Of a stretch of DNA of 64,000 bases, positions 9,095 to 17,401 are shown in pieces (position 1 is the stretch's first letter; every line of letters starts with the position of its first letter). The DNA comes from Nitratireductor aquimarinus (GTDB taxonomy: Bacteria > Pseudomonadota > Alphaproteobacteria > Rhizobiales > Rhizobiaceae). Where the stretch lies: contig NZ_CP177240.1 in NCBI RefSeq assembly GCF_046773475.1, forward strand, positions 310,001-374,000, read 5' to 3'. The notes beneath the pieces were generated by a model. That model was not told the origin of the DNA. It did not search any database and saw nothing but the letters and a program-made list of their open reading frames with translations. A program made the position numbers and the translations under genes.

Positions 9095-10012
9095 ATGATG
9101 AAACGCCTGCTTCTCACCACAGCCGCACTGGCCGGTCTCGCTCACGCAACTACGGCCAATGCCGAGGACATCGCGGTGCTGACGCCCTATTTGAGCTCCG
9201 TTGCCACCAATGAAATGGTCGAGACCTTCACGAAGGAATCGCAGGCGAAGGGCTGGACGGTCAATGTGGTCGACACGCGCGGCGACTTTCAGCAGCTCGC
9301 AAGCCGTGTGGAAGACGTCACCAATGCAGGCGCGGACGCCATCGTGCTGGTCAGCGTCGATCCCAACCAGATCGGCGATCAGGTTGCAGCCGCAGCCGGC
9401 AAGAGCATTCCCGTTTTCGTGCTGGACGGCGCGCTTGCCGATGGCGTGACCGCCAACATCACCACCGACAATTTCGCACTTGGCACCATCCTCTCGGACT
9501 ATCTGTTCGAGGCGCTGGGCGGTGAAGGCAAAATCGTCAAATTCTTCCACTCTGCGCATCCGGGCGTTCGCCAGCGTGAGCTGGCGCTGGATGAAGCGCT
9601 GAAGAAGGATCCGGATTTCGAGGTCATTGCCGAGCATTACGTGCAGGTGCCGGGCCCCATCGACAATGCGCGCCAAGCCATGGAGACCTTCATTCGCCAG
9701 TATGGCGAGGAGATCGACGGCGTCTGGGCCGCCTGGGATGAGCCTGCCGTTGGCGCGCTGCTCGCCATCCAGAGCGACATGCCCGATGCAGACATCGTCA
9801 TCGCCGGCATTGACGGCAACCCGCAGGCGATCGACCTGATCGAACAGTGCACCAACCTCGCCGCCACGGTGCGGCAGGATTTTCCGGGCATTGCGAGCGC
9901 CGCAGTCGGTGAGATAGAAACCGTTCTGGGCGGCGGCGAACCTTCCTCCCGCGAGATTTTCGTGGAGGCCAAGGTGATCGACCGCGAAACGCTCGGCTCA
10001 AACTGCGAGTAA
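9095..10012 (+). CDS. Sugar ABC transporter, periplasmic binding protein (RbsB-like)
   Basis: A 305-residue periplasmic binding protein of the ribose/galactose type (Peripla_BP_4). A Sec signal peptide covers the first 23 residues, with an Ala-x-Ala cleavage site at TANA/EDIA. The two-lobe fold is indicated by DIAVLTPYLSSVATNEMVET at the mature N-terminus and VWAAWDEPAVGALLAIQ near residue 210. A GGAGG precedes tandem ATG codons at 9095 and 9098, and either could be used. It lies 37 bp after the kinase gene and 11 bp before the ATPase gene. Confidence 0.93.
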   Translation: MMKRLLLTTAALAGLAHATTANAEDIAVLTPYLSSVATNEMVETFTKESQAKGWTVNVVDTRGDFQQLASRVEDVTNAGADAIVLVSVDPNQIGDQVAAAAGKSIPVFVLDGALADGVTANITTDNFALGTILSDYLFEALGGEGKIVKFFHSAHPGVRQRELALDEALKKDPDFEVIAEHYVQVPGPIDNARQAMETFIRQYGEEIDGVWAAWDEPAVGALLAIQSDMPDADIVIAGIDGNPQAIDLIEQCTNLAATVRQDFPGIASAAVGEIETVLGGGEPSSREIFVEAKVIDRETLGSNCE

Positions 10013-10023
10013 AACCCGCAAAG

Positions 10024-11544
10024 ATGCTGGAGATCGCAGGGCTCACGAAACGGTTTGGCGGCGTCACGGCGCTCGATGGCGTGCACCTCGACGTCGCCGC
10101 CGGCCGTGTGCATGCCCTTCTGGGGGAGAACGGGGCCGGCAAGTCCACCCTGCTCAAATGCCTCTCCGGCGTGCACCGGGCGGATGCCGGTGCAATGCGC
10201 CTTTCCGGCAGGGATTTTGAGCCTGCCAGTCCCCGCGCGGCGGAAGCCGCCGGTCTGCGCTCCGTGCATCAGGAACTCAATCTCGTTCCCGGCTTCACAC
10301 CCTATGAAAACGCCTATGTGGGCCGGGCCTATCCCCGCCGTTTCGGCCGCGTCGACTGGAAGGCGATGCGCACGCGCTTCGCGGCCCTGCGGGACCGTTA
10401 CAGTCTCGACCTGGATATCGACGCGCCGGTTGGTCGCCTCTCGGTTGCCAAATGCCAGATCGTCGAGATCCTGCGCGCGCTGATGGACGATGCGCAGGTG
10501 CTGATCCTGGACGAGCCCACCGCCTCGCTGAGCGAGGATGAAGCGACCGTCCTGCGCCGCATCGTGCGCGATCTGGCCGATCAGGGCTGCGCCATCATCT
10601 TCGTGTCGCACCGGCTTGACGAGGTGTTCGCGCTGGCCGATGACTACACGGTGCTGCGCAATGGCCGATCTGTCGGCAGCGGGCGGATCGCCGACACCTC
10701 GCGCGACGGGATCGTCGCGCTCATGGCGGGCGAGGCGTTTCGCCATGAGCGCCATGGCGATGCGCGCGCGCCGGGTGAACCCGTTCTGGAGCTCTCGAAT
10801 CTTCGCGCGGGCTCCGGGCGGTCGCCCATCGATCTGACCGTGCGCGCCGGCGAGATCGTCGGGCTCTACGGCGTGGTCGGCAGCGGGCGCTCAAGCCTGT
10901 TGCAGGCGATCTGGGGGGCGGCCGGACAGGCGCAGGGCCATATCGCGCTCGAAGGAGCATTGCTCCCACCATCCGGCATTGAAAGCCGCAAACGCGCCGG
11001 CGTCGCCTATGTCTGCGAAGACAGGCGCAACACCGGTCTCGTCATGCACCATTCCATTCTCGACAATGCCGTCCTGCCGCATCTGGAGCGGCATCGCGCG
11101 ATGGAAGCCCTGCCGGTTGTTTCCTGGCGGCGGGCGCGGGCCGGCGTTCGCTCCGCGCTTGAAGGGCTCAGCGTCAAATATGGCGGCCTCGGTGACCGCA
11201 TCTCCACCCTGTCGGGCGGCAATCAGCAGAAAATCATGATAGGCCGCTGGTTCGATCCGTCGCTGAAACTGTTCCTGCTCGATGAGCCGACGCGCGGCGT
11301 GGATGTGCGTTCCAAGGCCGAAATCCATGCACTGTGCAATCGCCTTGCGGGCGAGGGCGCGGCCGTTCTCTTCGCCACCAGCGATCTTGAAGAACTCCTG
11401 ATGCTCGCAAGCCGCGTCGTGGTCATGGCGCAGGGGGCCGTCACGCTCGATGCGCCCAACAGCGCCGTCACGCGCCAGTCCGTCATCGACGCCACCTTCC
11501 ATGCCCCGCCGCCTGCGCCTTCCCAGCCGGAGACACGACCTTGA
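10024..11544 (+). CDS. Sugar ABC transporter, duplicated ATPase (RbsA/MglA-like)
   Basis: A 506-residue tandem ATPase that energises the sugar importer. The N-terminal half has Walker A GENGAGKST, an atypical signature LSVAKCQIVEI and Walker B VLILDEPTAS. The C-terminal half has the degenerate Walker A GVVGSGRSS usual in this family, the signature LSGGNQQKIMIGRW and Walker B LFLLDEPTRGVDV. The pattern matches the CUT2 family (ribose, xylose, galactose). The stop overlaps the TTG start of the permease gene by four bases. Confidence 0.95.
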   Translation: MLEIAGLTKRFGGVTALDGVHLDVAAGRVHALLGENGAGKSTLLKCLSGVHRADAGAMRLSGRDFEPASPRAAEAAGLRSVHQELNLVPGFTPYENAYVGRAYPRRFGRVDWKAMRTRFAALRDRYSLDLDIDAPVGRLSVAKCQIVEILRALMDDAQVLILDEPTASLSEDEATVLRRIVRDLADQGCAIIFVSHRLDEVFALADDYTVLRNGRSVGSGRIADTSRDGIVALMAGEAFRHERHGDARAPGEPVLELSNLRAGSGRSPIDLTVRAGEIVGLYGVVGSGRSSLLQAIWGAAGQAQGHIALEGALLPPSGIESRKRAGVAYVCEDRRNTGLVMHHSILDNAVLPHLERHRAMEALPVVSWRRARAGVRSALEGLSVKYGGLGDRISTLSGGNQQKIMIGRWFDPSLKLFLLDEPTRGVDVRSKAEIHALCNRLAGEGAAVLFATSDLEELLMLASRVVVMAQGAVTLDAPNSAVTRQSVIDATFHAPPPAPSQPETRP

Positions 11545-12470
11545 GCTTTTCCGCCCGCTACGGAACCCTGATCGGCCTTCTGGCCATCGTCGCCCTGTTT
11601 GCAGCGCTGTCGCCGGAGGCATTCGCCAAGGGCTCGAACCTCATCAACATCACCCAGCAGATGTCCCTTCTGGCCATCGTTGCGCTGGGGGCCACATTCG
11701 TCATGTCGCTGTCGGAATTCGATCTTTCGGTCGGCGCGGTGGTTTCCATGGCGGGCATTGTTTCCGTCACGCTGTTCGGGGCGGGGTGGGGCATCGTGCC
11801 GGTCATGCTGGTCACGCTCATTGCGGGTTTCGCCGTCGGCGCAGTCAGCGGGCTCGCCATCGCCACCTATCGCATGCCCAGCTTCATCGTCACGCTTGCC
11901 ATGGGCACCATTGTCGGCGGCATCACCTACTGGATCAGCGATGGCGCAACGCTCTTCGGAAACATTCCGGTGGGCTTCCGCGATCTGGGCCGCGGCTATC
12001 TCGCCGGCATTCCCGTTCTGACCCTCTGGGCGCTCGCGGCAACACTGTTTGCGGCCTTCATCCTCGACCACACGGAGCTTGGCCGCCGCATCCTCGCCAT
12101 TGGCGGCAACCGCGAGGCCGCGCGCCTGACCGGCGTGCGCATCGTGCCCAACAGTGTGTGGGCCTTCGGCCTGTGCACGCTTTTTGCCGCCCTTGCGGGC
12201 CTGCTTCTCACCGCGCGCCTTGGCAGCGCCCATCCGACCGGCGGCAACGGTTTCCTGCTTCAGGCCTATGCGGCTGTATTCCTCGGCATGACCGCCTTCC
12301 GCGACGGGCAGGCGAATGCGCTCGGCACGCTTCTGGGCGCGGCGATCATCGCCGTGGTCGCCAATGGTCTCACCATTCTCGGTGTGCCGAACTACCTGCA
12401 GGACATCTTCACCGGCTTGATCATCATCGGCGCTGTGCTGGTGCGCAACATCGGCGGCAGGACGGCCTGA
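11541..12470 (+). CDS. Sugar ABC transporter, permease (RbsC-like)
   Basis: A 309-residue polytopic inner-membrane permease of the CUT2 type with about eight to ten hydrophobic segments. The region GGNREAARLTGVRIVPNSVWAF is the cytoplasmic coupling loop typical of RbsC-like proteins. It starts at TTG 11541, with the ATPase gene's TGA inside the overlap (TTGA), so the two are translationally coupled. It forms the importer with the preceding ATPase and binding protein. Confidence 0.93.
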   Translation: MSFSARYGTLIGLLAIVALFAALSPEAFAKGSNLINITQQMSLLAIVALGATFVMSLSEFDLSVGAVVSMAGIVSVTLFGAGWGIVPVMLVTLIAGFAVGAVSGLAIATYRMPSFIVTLAMGTIVGGITYWISDGATLFGNIPVGFRDLGRGYLAGIPVLTLWALAATLFAAFILDHTELGRRILAIGGNREAARLTGVRIVPNSVWAFGLCTLFAALAGLLLTARLGSAHPTGGNGFLLQAYAAVFLGMTAFRDGQANALGTLLGAAIIAVVANGLTILGVPNYLQDIFTGLIIIGAVLVRNIGGRTA

Positions 12471-12474
12471 GCGC

Positions 12475-13170
12475 ATGGGTGCGGATCACGCCTATCAGCG
12501 TCTCGCCAACCGGCTCATCAGCGAGCTGACCGGCGGTCTGTGGCGCAATGGCGATCCGCTGCCATCGGAAAACGCGCTGGCCACGGCCTATGCCGTCTCA
12601 CGGCGCACCGTGCGTCAGGCGCTGGAGCTTCTCCAGCGCGAGGGCTTCGTTTCCAAAGGGCAGGGGCGCAGCACGGTCTACCGTGAACGCGCCATCGGGC
12701 GCAGCAGCGAAAAGCTGGTGGATTTCCCCACCGCTGCGCGCGAAGCGGGCTTTCGCCCCTCCACACGGCTCGTCTCCACCGCGCGTCGTCAGGCATGCCT
12801 GTCAGCCGCCCACGCGCTGAACCTTCCGCTTGGAAGCGAGGTGTTCGAGATCCGGCGGGTGCGCCTACTGGAGGGCCGTCCGGTGGTTCACCAGACCTCG
12901 CTTCTGCCCGCGGCTCTGGCCCGGCGGCTGGACGTTGCCAAACTCGCGGACACGTCGCTCTACACCATGCTTCGCACGGCGCTTGCAGGCGAGATATTCC
13001 TCGCCCGCGAACATGTTTCGCTGCTCACGGCCTCGGCGGAAGAGGCCGAAGCGCTATCGATCCCACAGGCCTCGCCGCTGCTTCGGGTACAGCGCGTCGT
13101 GGTCGACAAAGATGGAACGCCGGTCGAATATTCCAACTCGGCGCTGCAGGATTCCTTTTTCCGCTTCTAA
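12475..13170 (+). CDS. GntR-family regulator, HutC subfamily
   Basis: A 231-residue regulator. The N-terminal GntR winged helix (about residues 5-70) contains LPSENALATAYAVSRRTVRQ. A C-terminal UTRA effector domain (about 95-228) ends with the characteristic EYSNSALQDSFFRF. It is the last gene of the sugar operon, four bases after the permease gene, and probably gives ligand-dependent autoregulation of that operon. The TAA stop (13168-13170) coincides with the outer edge of a palindromic repeat. Confidence 0.92.
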   Translation: MGADHAYQRLANRLISELTGGLWRNGDPLPSENALATAYAVSRRTVRQALELLQREGFVSKGQGRSTVYRERAIGRSSEKLVDFPTAAREAGFRPSTRLVSTARRQACLSAAHALNLPLGSEVFEIRRVRLLEGRPVVHQTSLLPAALARRLDVAKLADTSLYTMLRTALAGEIFLAREHVSLLTASAEEAEALSIPQASPLLRVQRVVVDKDGTPVEYSNSALQDSFFRF

Positions 13171-13201
13171 AGCATTTCCGCTTTTTCCGGAATTGCTCCA
13201 G
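13168..13201. repeat. Rhizobial-type palindromic repeat, partial copy A
   Basis: A degenerate copy of the repeat seen at 17342-17401, 20181-20241 and 27877-27928. It begins at the TAA stop of the GntR gene, contains a TTTCCGCTTTTTCCGGAA core and ends with AATTGCTCC. It lies between the convergent GntR gene and a secreted-protein gene. Confidence 0.7.
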
Positions 13202-13222
13202 GCACTCACGCGCGGAGCACTG

Positions 13223-13750
13223 CTATTGCGCATGGAGCGCCGTGTCGAACCTGCCCGACACCTTCACGCATTTGCTCGTATCCGCTTCGGAAAACGGCCC
13301 GTCCTTGCGGCAGATGGATGTGTCGAAACTCCCTGTCACACGCGCTTCGCCATCAAGGCTGAGACTGTCGAGCGTGATGCCGGCATGCCCCGCATTTTCG
13401 TCACTGATATAGAAGGGGCTGTCCATCCCTTCCGGCCACCAGCTGATGCTGCCGGTGATCATCTGCGCCGTGGCGTCCGTTCCCAGCGCCGTAAAGTCGA
13501 TCACCAGCATGTTGTTGAGGCGTGACTCTGCTTGCGGGTCCATTGCCTGAACCGAGACAGTCACGGAGGGGCCAACAGGCACGAAGGTCGCCATGGCCGA
13601 GCCTTCGGAGGGGAACGCCAGTGTCTCGCCCGTATATCCGGTTCCATCGATCGTTGCCGTCACGCTGCCGATCGTTTCGCCTTCCAGCGCCATGGCGGGG
13701 AATGTAACGAGCGAACCTGCCAGCAAGAGAAGGCGCAGAGTGGGCTTCAT
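13223..13750 (-). CDS. Secreted protein of unknown function
   Basis: 175 residues with a Sec signal peptide (MKPTLRLLLLAGSLVTFPAMA, cleavage after residue 21). The mature part is rich in Thr, Ser and Gly, with alternating hydrophobic residues suggesting a beta fold. Two cysteines near the C-terminus (TSICRKDG and TSKCVKV) could form a disulfide in the periplasm. I chose the ATG at 13750, preceded by AGGAG; the 16-residue upstream extension lacks a ribosome site. I do not recognise the family. It lies just downstream of another secreted-protein gene on the same strand (45-bp gap), so they may share a transcript. Confidence 0.75.
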   Translation of the reverse strand: MKPTLRLLLLAGSLVTFPAMALEGETIGSVTATIDGTGYTGETLAFPSEGSAMATFVPVGPSVTVSVQAMDPQAESRLNNMLVIDFTALGTDATAQMITGSISWWPEGMDSPFYISDENAGHAGITLDSLSLDGEARVTGSFDTSICRKDGPFSEADTSKCVKVSGRFDTALHAQ

Positions 13751-13794
13751 GTAAGTGCTCCTGGGTTGTTCAGGGAAAGGTGAGGGGACCGGAA

Positions 13795-14580
13795 TCACGG
13801 GAAATCCCAGTCCTTGTGGCTGATGCGGAAAATGCGCGGTGTACCGTCCGGCTGATCGGGATCAATACGCAGGGCGTATTCGGTGCGCTGCGCCCGCCCG
13901 AAATTCACACAGTCCACAATGACGGTGATCATGCCGCGATACATGGGCTGCGTGGGATGGCGACGCGGCTCTTCGCATGCGCCGTCGAAATCCTGAGCGC
14001 CATAAATGGGGTCGGCCCCCGCAGCGCCGGATATGAAGCGCTGCACGATGGCTTTCTGGAAGAACCGCCCGGCCCCCGTGCGCGTGTAAAGCTCGGTTCG
14101 AATACCCTGATCCTCAAGCGAACGCAGTTCGTACAGCGCGCGCACCAGCCCTTCCGATCTGGCGATCAGGTCGCCGCCAGGCTCCACGGAAACGCGTTTG
14201 GCCGGCTTTTGTGGTTTTGCTGGCTGTCCAAAATCAGGCCGCAGATAGTTCGCATTGACCCATCCCGCCCGGATCAGAGCGCGATCCTGCATCAGGCACC
14301 AGCGCGGCGGCAACGCCCGGCGCTGCGCTTCGCTCATGCGCTGAAAATGTGCCGGCGGGATGTATGGAACGCATGTGACCTGTTTCAGGCCGCCTTCATT
14401 GCTGCGGAAACGCTCAATCACCGGATAGCGTGTGCCCGGGCCCATGCGCGCGTTGAGCGCGTCATTTCTGGAGACGCCAACCACCCGCCAGCTATCGGGC
14501 CCATGCCCGTCGATTTCAGCCGAAGCCGGGGCCGACATTGCTGTCAGCGCAAACAGAAACCCCGCGATCAGTTTTCTCAT
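13795..14580 (-). CDS. Secreted SH3-like domain protein
   Basis: 261 residues with a signal peptide ending at ASA (about residue 21). The early mature part, VSRNDALNARMGPGTRYPVI, is the hallmark of bacterial SH3 (SH3b) domains, which bind peptidoglycan or act as targeting modules in the envelope. The rest contains a lysine/proline linker (about residues 110-125) and a C-terminal region with Cys residues and no recognised motif. I chose the ATG at 14580; a longer frame to 14679 adds a low-complexity leader. The job is unknown, and an envelope role is inferred from the signal peptide and SH3 motif. Confidence 0.8.
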   Translation of the reverse strand: MRKLIAGFLFALTAMSAPASAEIDGHGPDSWRVVGVSRNDALNARMGPGTRYPVIERFRSNEGGLKQVTCVPYIPPAHFQRMSEAQRRALPPRWCLMQDRALIRAGWVNANYLRPDFGQPAKPQKPAKRVSVEPGGDLIARSEGLVRALYELRSLEDQGIRTELYTRTGAGRFFQKAIVQRFISGAAGADPIYGAQDFDGACEEPRRHPTQPMYRGMITVIVDCVNFGRAQRTEYALRIDPDQPDGTPRIFRISHKDWDFP

Positions 14581-14678
14581 TCCATCGTGCCTTTGCTTCG
14601 TTTTCGCCCGCCGGCGCGCTTCGGCCGGGCAGGGCGAAAGAAGCGGCGATAAAGACAAAAGGAAATAGTGCAGATGCA

Positions 14679-15671
14679 CTACGGTCTTGCGCCCGGGGCT
14701 TTCGGTGTGTCCGGAGCGGTGAACTGGCCAAAGGTCGCCAGGTGCAGTTGCACCAGCTCTGTCCGGCTGGCGACGTGCAGTTTTTCAAAGATGTTGGCGA
14801 TGTGGTTGCGCACCGTGGAAGGGGCGATGGCCAGCTCCGTCGCGATTTCCCGAAAAGTCAGCCCGGTCACGTAGGAACGCACGATCTCCATTTCGCGAGG
14901 GGTCAGGCGCGCAAATGCGCCAAGTGGTGTGAGCCGCACGAGATAATGCGCACCCCGGCGCTCGGCGCTGGCAAGAAGCGCCGTGCCCTGCCAGGCGCCG
15001 GTCTGCACAAGCCCCTCCCACATCCCATGCGGCAAGCGGTTGGAAAGCGCCCCTTCTTCGCGCGCCAGCTCCGAAAACCGGTCGAGGCCCACCAGAATCC
15101 AGCCGCCCCGATCCACAAGGCCGATGGCTTCGCTCTCGCGGCCGTGACGCATGAGCGAGGATTGCCGGTTGATGCGAAGCGCTGCAGAGAGATGCGGCAC
15201 GATCACGTTCTTCATCATCCGGGAGGCGTCGCAGAAGACGTTTGTTCTGGCTTCGGAACACAGGCCCACAAAGCTGACATAGCCATCCAGAGGCTCGGCC
15301 GAGATCGTCGCCATCATCTGCCGCGCTCCAAAGCGCCGCCAGTGATCATTATAGGCGATGCTGTCCCGATAATTCCGGATATCGTCGAAACGGGCGGCTT
15401 TTCCCAATTGCCCCAGCGTGATGTCGCAAAAGGCATCCTGATCGGCCACCTGCGACCAATCATGCAATATTGCGGGAGACTGCTCATAGGTAACCAGATC
15501 CGTCACGTCGCGGCTTTCAGCCGCTCCGCCGCCCCAGACCGCGAAATCGAAATCGATTAGCTTTGTGAGCCGCTCCAGCGTACGAAGCCGAAATGCCTCG
15601 GGATGGCAGTCGGCCGCGTCCGAATAGAGTTCGAGCAGGAAATCGGAAGTGGAGGCAAGCCGGTCGTTCAT
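14679..15671 (-). CDS. LuxR-family transcriptional regulator (orphan)
   Basis: 330 residues. The C-terminal LuxR helix-turn-helix (about residues 255-315) reads LTPREMEIVRSYVTGLTFRE followed by IATELAIAPSTVRNHIANIF. The N-terminal 240 residues show no recognisable autoinducer-binding signature or receiver domain; they may be a PAS/GAF-like sensor, as in many LuxR solos. No luxI-type gene is nearby. A perfect 12-bp palindrome lies about 55 bp upstream in an AT-rich leader and may be an operator. The downstream genes on the same strand are two secreted proteins, plausible targets only by proximity. Confidence 0.88.
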   Translation of the reverse strand: MNDRLASTSDFLLELYSDAADCHPEAFRLRTLERLTKLIDFDFAVWGGGAAESRDVTDLVTYEQSPAILHDWSQVADQDAFCDITLGQLGKAARFDDIRNYRDSIAYNDHWRRFGARQMMATISAEPLDGYVSFVGLCSEARTNVFCDASRMMKNVIVPHLSAALRINRQSSLMRHGRESEAIGLVDRGGWILVGLDRFSELAREEGALSNRLPHGMWEGLVQTGAWQGTALLASAERRGAHYLVRLTPLGAFARLTPREMEIVRSYVTGLTFREIATELAIAPSTVRNHIANIFEKLHVASRTELVQLHLATFGQFTAPDTPKAPGARP

Positions 15672-15725
15672 GCCAGTGAAGCGTGGTTTTCAGCGAGTGA
15701 AATGAATGAAGTGAATCTGCATTTT

Positions 15726-15737
15726 CCTTACGTAAGG
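15726..15737. promoter_or_regulatory. 12-bp perfect palindrome, possible operator of the LuxR gene
   Basis: CCTTACGTAAGG is a perfect inverted repeat 55 bp upstream of the LuxR-type gene's start codon, in AT-rich sequence. The position suits an operator, but I know of no regulator tied to this exact motif. Confidence 0.4.
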
Positions 15738-15965
15738 GCAATAGAAAATTTCAGATTCAAGAAATTTGTCAATCAACCACAATTCATGGAAATTAATCAG
15801 ACGGGAAATGCCAATAAAAACCAAACAAATGGCTCCATTCATAAGCGAATGTCTCATTTGAGCGATGGTTTCTGATTATTATTGGATTCTGAGCTTGAAA
15901 ACCAAATTTTTATAATTAAATCAAAACCATGCTTATGAATCTGAAAAACGCGACGATCAGGTGCG

Positions 15966-15991
15966 CCCGGGAAACTCATGTTTCTCCCGGG
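15966..15991. other. Strong hairpin
   Basis: The arms CCCGGGAAAC (15966-15975) and GTTTC plus CCCGGG (80-91 of the same block) pair around a TCAT loop with a two-base bulge. It has no T-tract, so it is more likely a repeat remnant or leader structure than a terminator. Confidence 0.5.
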
Positions 15992-16044
15992 GCGGTGTGT
16001 CGTTGAGATAAGCATAAGTTCTCTTCCGTCCCGGGTGCCAGCCA

Positions 16045-16094
16045 GAGCATCGATCCAAAAAGTGGAAGCCGGTTTTCGGTTTCCTCCGATGCTC
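16045..16094. repeat. Palindromic intergenic repeat (GAGCATCG family)
   Basis: Outer arms GAGCATCG and CGATGCTC flank an interior AAAAGTGGAAGCCGGTTTTC. The pattern is a familiar intergenic palindrome of rhizobial genomes and shares the GTGGNANCCGGTTTTC centre with the repeats at 17342, 20181 and 27877. Confidence 0.65.
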
Positions 16095-16168
16095 CATCGA
16101 AACTCTGGACCGTCTTTGGTGCGTCCGAATGGGTGCACGGCGATCCAAGTGCCTGGAAGAGATCACCA

Positions 16169-16357
16169 ATGTCGAGAAAAATTCAGCCTCTGGTTTGCGC
16201 GCATTGCGGAAGCCTGTCTCCGCGCGCCGCTTCGCGGTGCCTTCACTGCCTGAGCCCCATTCGCCCGGACGATCAACCGGTCAAACTGCCTGCGCGCCCG
16301 CGCGAGCGCCCCGGTCGCGGCTTCCGCCATGTCGACCTGGAGGTGAGCCTGATATGA
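16169..16357 (+). CDS. Small zinc-ribbon protein coupled to the MscS channel gene
   Basis: A 62-residue protein with two CxxC knuckles: Cys10-x2-Cys13 (VCAHCGS) and Cys24-x2-Cys27 (RCLHCLS). The 10-residue spacing is typical of a minimal zinc ribbon. The C-terminal half is basic and proline/arginine-rich (LPARPRERPGRGFRH). The ATG at 16169 has GGAAGA about nine bases upstream. Its TGA overlaps the start of the mscS-type gene in an ATGA, so the two are translationally coupled, and the mscS ribosome site (GGAGG) lies inside this gene. I do not recognise a named family. A cytoplasmic accessory or regulatory role for the channel is inferred only from the coupling. Confidence 0.75.
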   Translation: MSRKIQPLVCAHCGSLSPRAASRCLHCLSPIRPDDQPVKLPARPRERPGRGFRHVDLEVSLI

Positions 16358-17283
16358 GTGCGATCCGCAAAACCTTCCTGCGCATACTCTGGCCGCTGCT
16401 TTGCACCGGGCTCGCCATTGCCGCCTATATGCTGCACCAGCCGGTCATGGAGTGGCTGGAACTGGGCATCCCGCCCAAACCCATTCGCGTGCTGACAGGC
16501 GCTGTCGCCTATTTTTCGGCGGCGTGGCTGGGCGGGCGTCTTGTCGCCATGGCGCTGGAGCGGGCCGGGCGAAAGCGCCGTCAGGTGCCGAAGCTTCTGC
16601 CGGAGCTGATCTCGGCTGCCCTGTTCCTGGCCGCGACGCTGGCGACGGTGATGCTGGTGATCGGACAGAGCTGGAGCGGCGCGCTGGCCGGTTCCGGGCT
16701 TATCATCGCAATTCTGGGCTTCGCGCTGCGCAGCACACTGGCGGATGTCTTTGCCGGCATCGCGGTGGGCATCGAAGCGCCGTATCGCATAGGCGACTGG
16801 GTTTCCATCGACGACCAGACGCGCGGGCGGGTGATCGAGATCGGCTGGCGCACCACGCGCCTGTTCACCCGCAACGACACCTATGTGATCCTGCCCAACA
16901 GTCAGATCGCACGGCAGAAGCTCACCAACTACAGCGCTCCGAACCGGAAATACCGGACGCAGGTGGAAGTGGTGCTGTCTCACGCCTTTGCTGTCAGCGA
17001 TGCGCGCAAGCTTCTGGCCGAGGCCGCCAGCCGTTCACCGATCATCGTTCAGACGCCGGCGCCGGACGTTCGGGTCGCGTCATACGATCCGGAAGGCATT
17101 CGCTATAATGTGCGGTTCTGGGTGCCCAGCTTCGCCGATGACATCGACTGCCGGGATGCGATCTTCGCCGAGATCGATGCGGCCCTGCGCAATTCAGGCC
17201 TGCCGCTGCCCGTGCCGGGGATACGCATTCTGAATGGTGGAGCGGAGGCGACCTCCACTCCACGCAAGGTCATGGAGCACTAA
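16354..17283 (+). CDS. Mechanosensitive ion channel, MscS family
   Basis: A 309-residue inner-membrane channel that opens under membrane tension and releases osmolytes. About three hydrophobic segments precede the pore helix and beta domain. The pore-lining region GLIIAILGFALRSTLADVFA followed by GIAVGIEAPYRIGDWV is the MscS signature, and VEIGW-like and DTYVILPNSQIA motifs follow in the cytoplasmic domain. I chose the ATG at 16354 in the ATGA overlap with the zinc-ribbon gene, preceded by GGAGG; the frame stays open upstream but is not family-like there. The protein is near the size of E. coli MscS. Confidence 0.93.
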   Translation: MSAIRKTFLRILWPLLCTGLAIAAYMLHQPVMEWLELGIPPKPIRVLTGAVAYFSAAWLGGRLVAMALERAGRKRRQVPKLLPELISAALFLAATLATVMLVIGQSWSGALAGSGLIIAILGFALRSTLADVFAGIAVGIEAPYRIGDWVSIDDQTRGRVIEIGWRTTRLFTRNDTYVILPNSQIARQKLTNYSAPNRKYRTQVEVVLSHAFAVSDARKLLAEAASRSPIIVQTPAPDVRVASYDPEGIRYNVRFWVPSFADDIDCRDAIFAEIDAALRNSGLPLPVPGIRILNGGAEATSTPRKVMEH

Positions 17284-17298
17284 AGGGAAAGCCGGGCT

Positions 17299-17401
17299 TG
17301 GAGCGTTTCCGCTTTTCGTTGAATCGCGAAAACGCCCTACTCATTGTTTTTACGCAATTCCGGTCGGAAAACCGGTTCCCACTTTTCCTGGAATTGCTCT
17401 A
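17299..17401. repeat. Composite palindromic repeat, copy B
   Basis: 17342-17401 is a full copy of the palindromic element and 17299-17341 resembles a second degenerate half. Read on the minus strand it begins TAGAGCAATTCC, and that TAG is the stop codon of the YegP-like gene. It is closely similar, in inverted orientation, to 20181-20241. Confidence 0.8.

Larger units (their letters stand above)
15672..16168. other. AT-rich intergenic region upstream of the LuxR gene and the zinc-ribbon/mscS pair
   Basis: About 500 bp without a gene I can support. From roughly 15700 to 15950 the sequence is strikingly AT-rich compared with its surroundings. It then returns to GC-rich sequence with a strong hairpin and a palindromic repeat. 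Divergent promoters for the LuxR gene (minus) and the zinc-ribbon/mscS pair (plus) must lie here. Short open frames in this region have no ribosome sites or recognisable sequence. Confidence 0.7.

Noticed and set aside
14679..15671. Quorum-sensing LuxR/LuxI pair
   Set aside because: No synthase gene is adjacent, and the N-terminal domain lacks a recognised autoinducer-binding signature.
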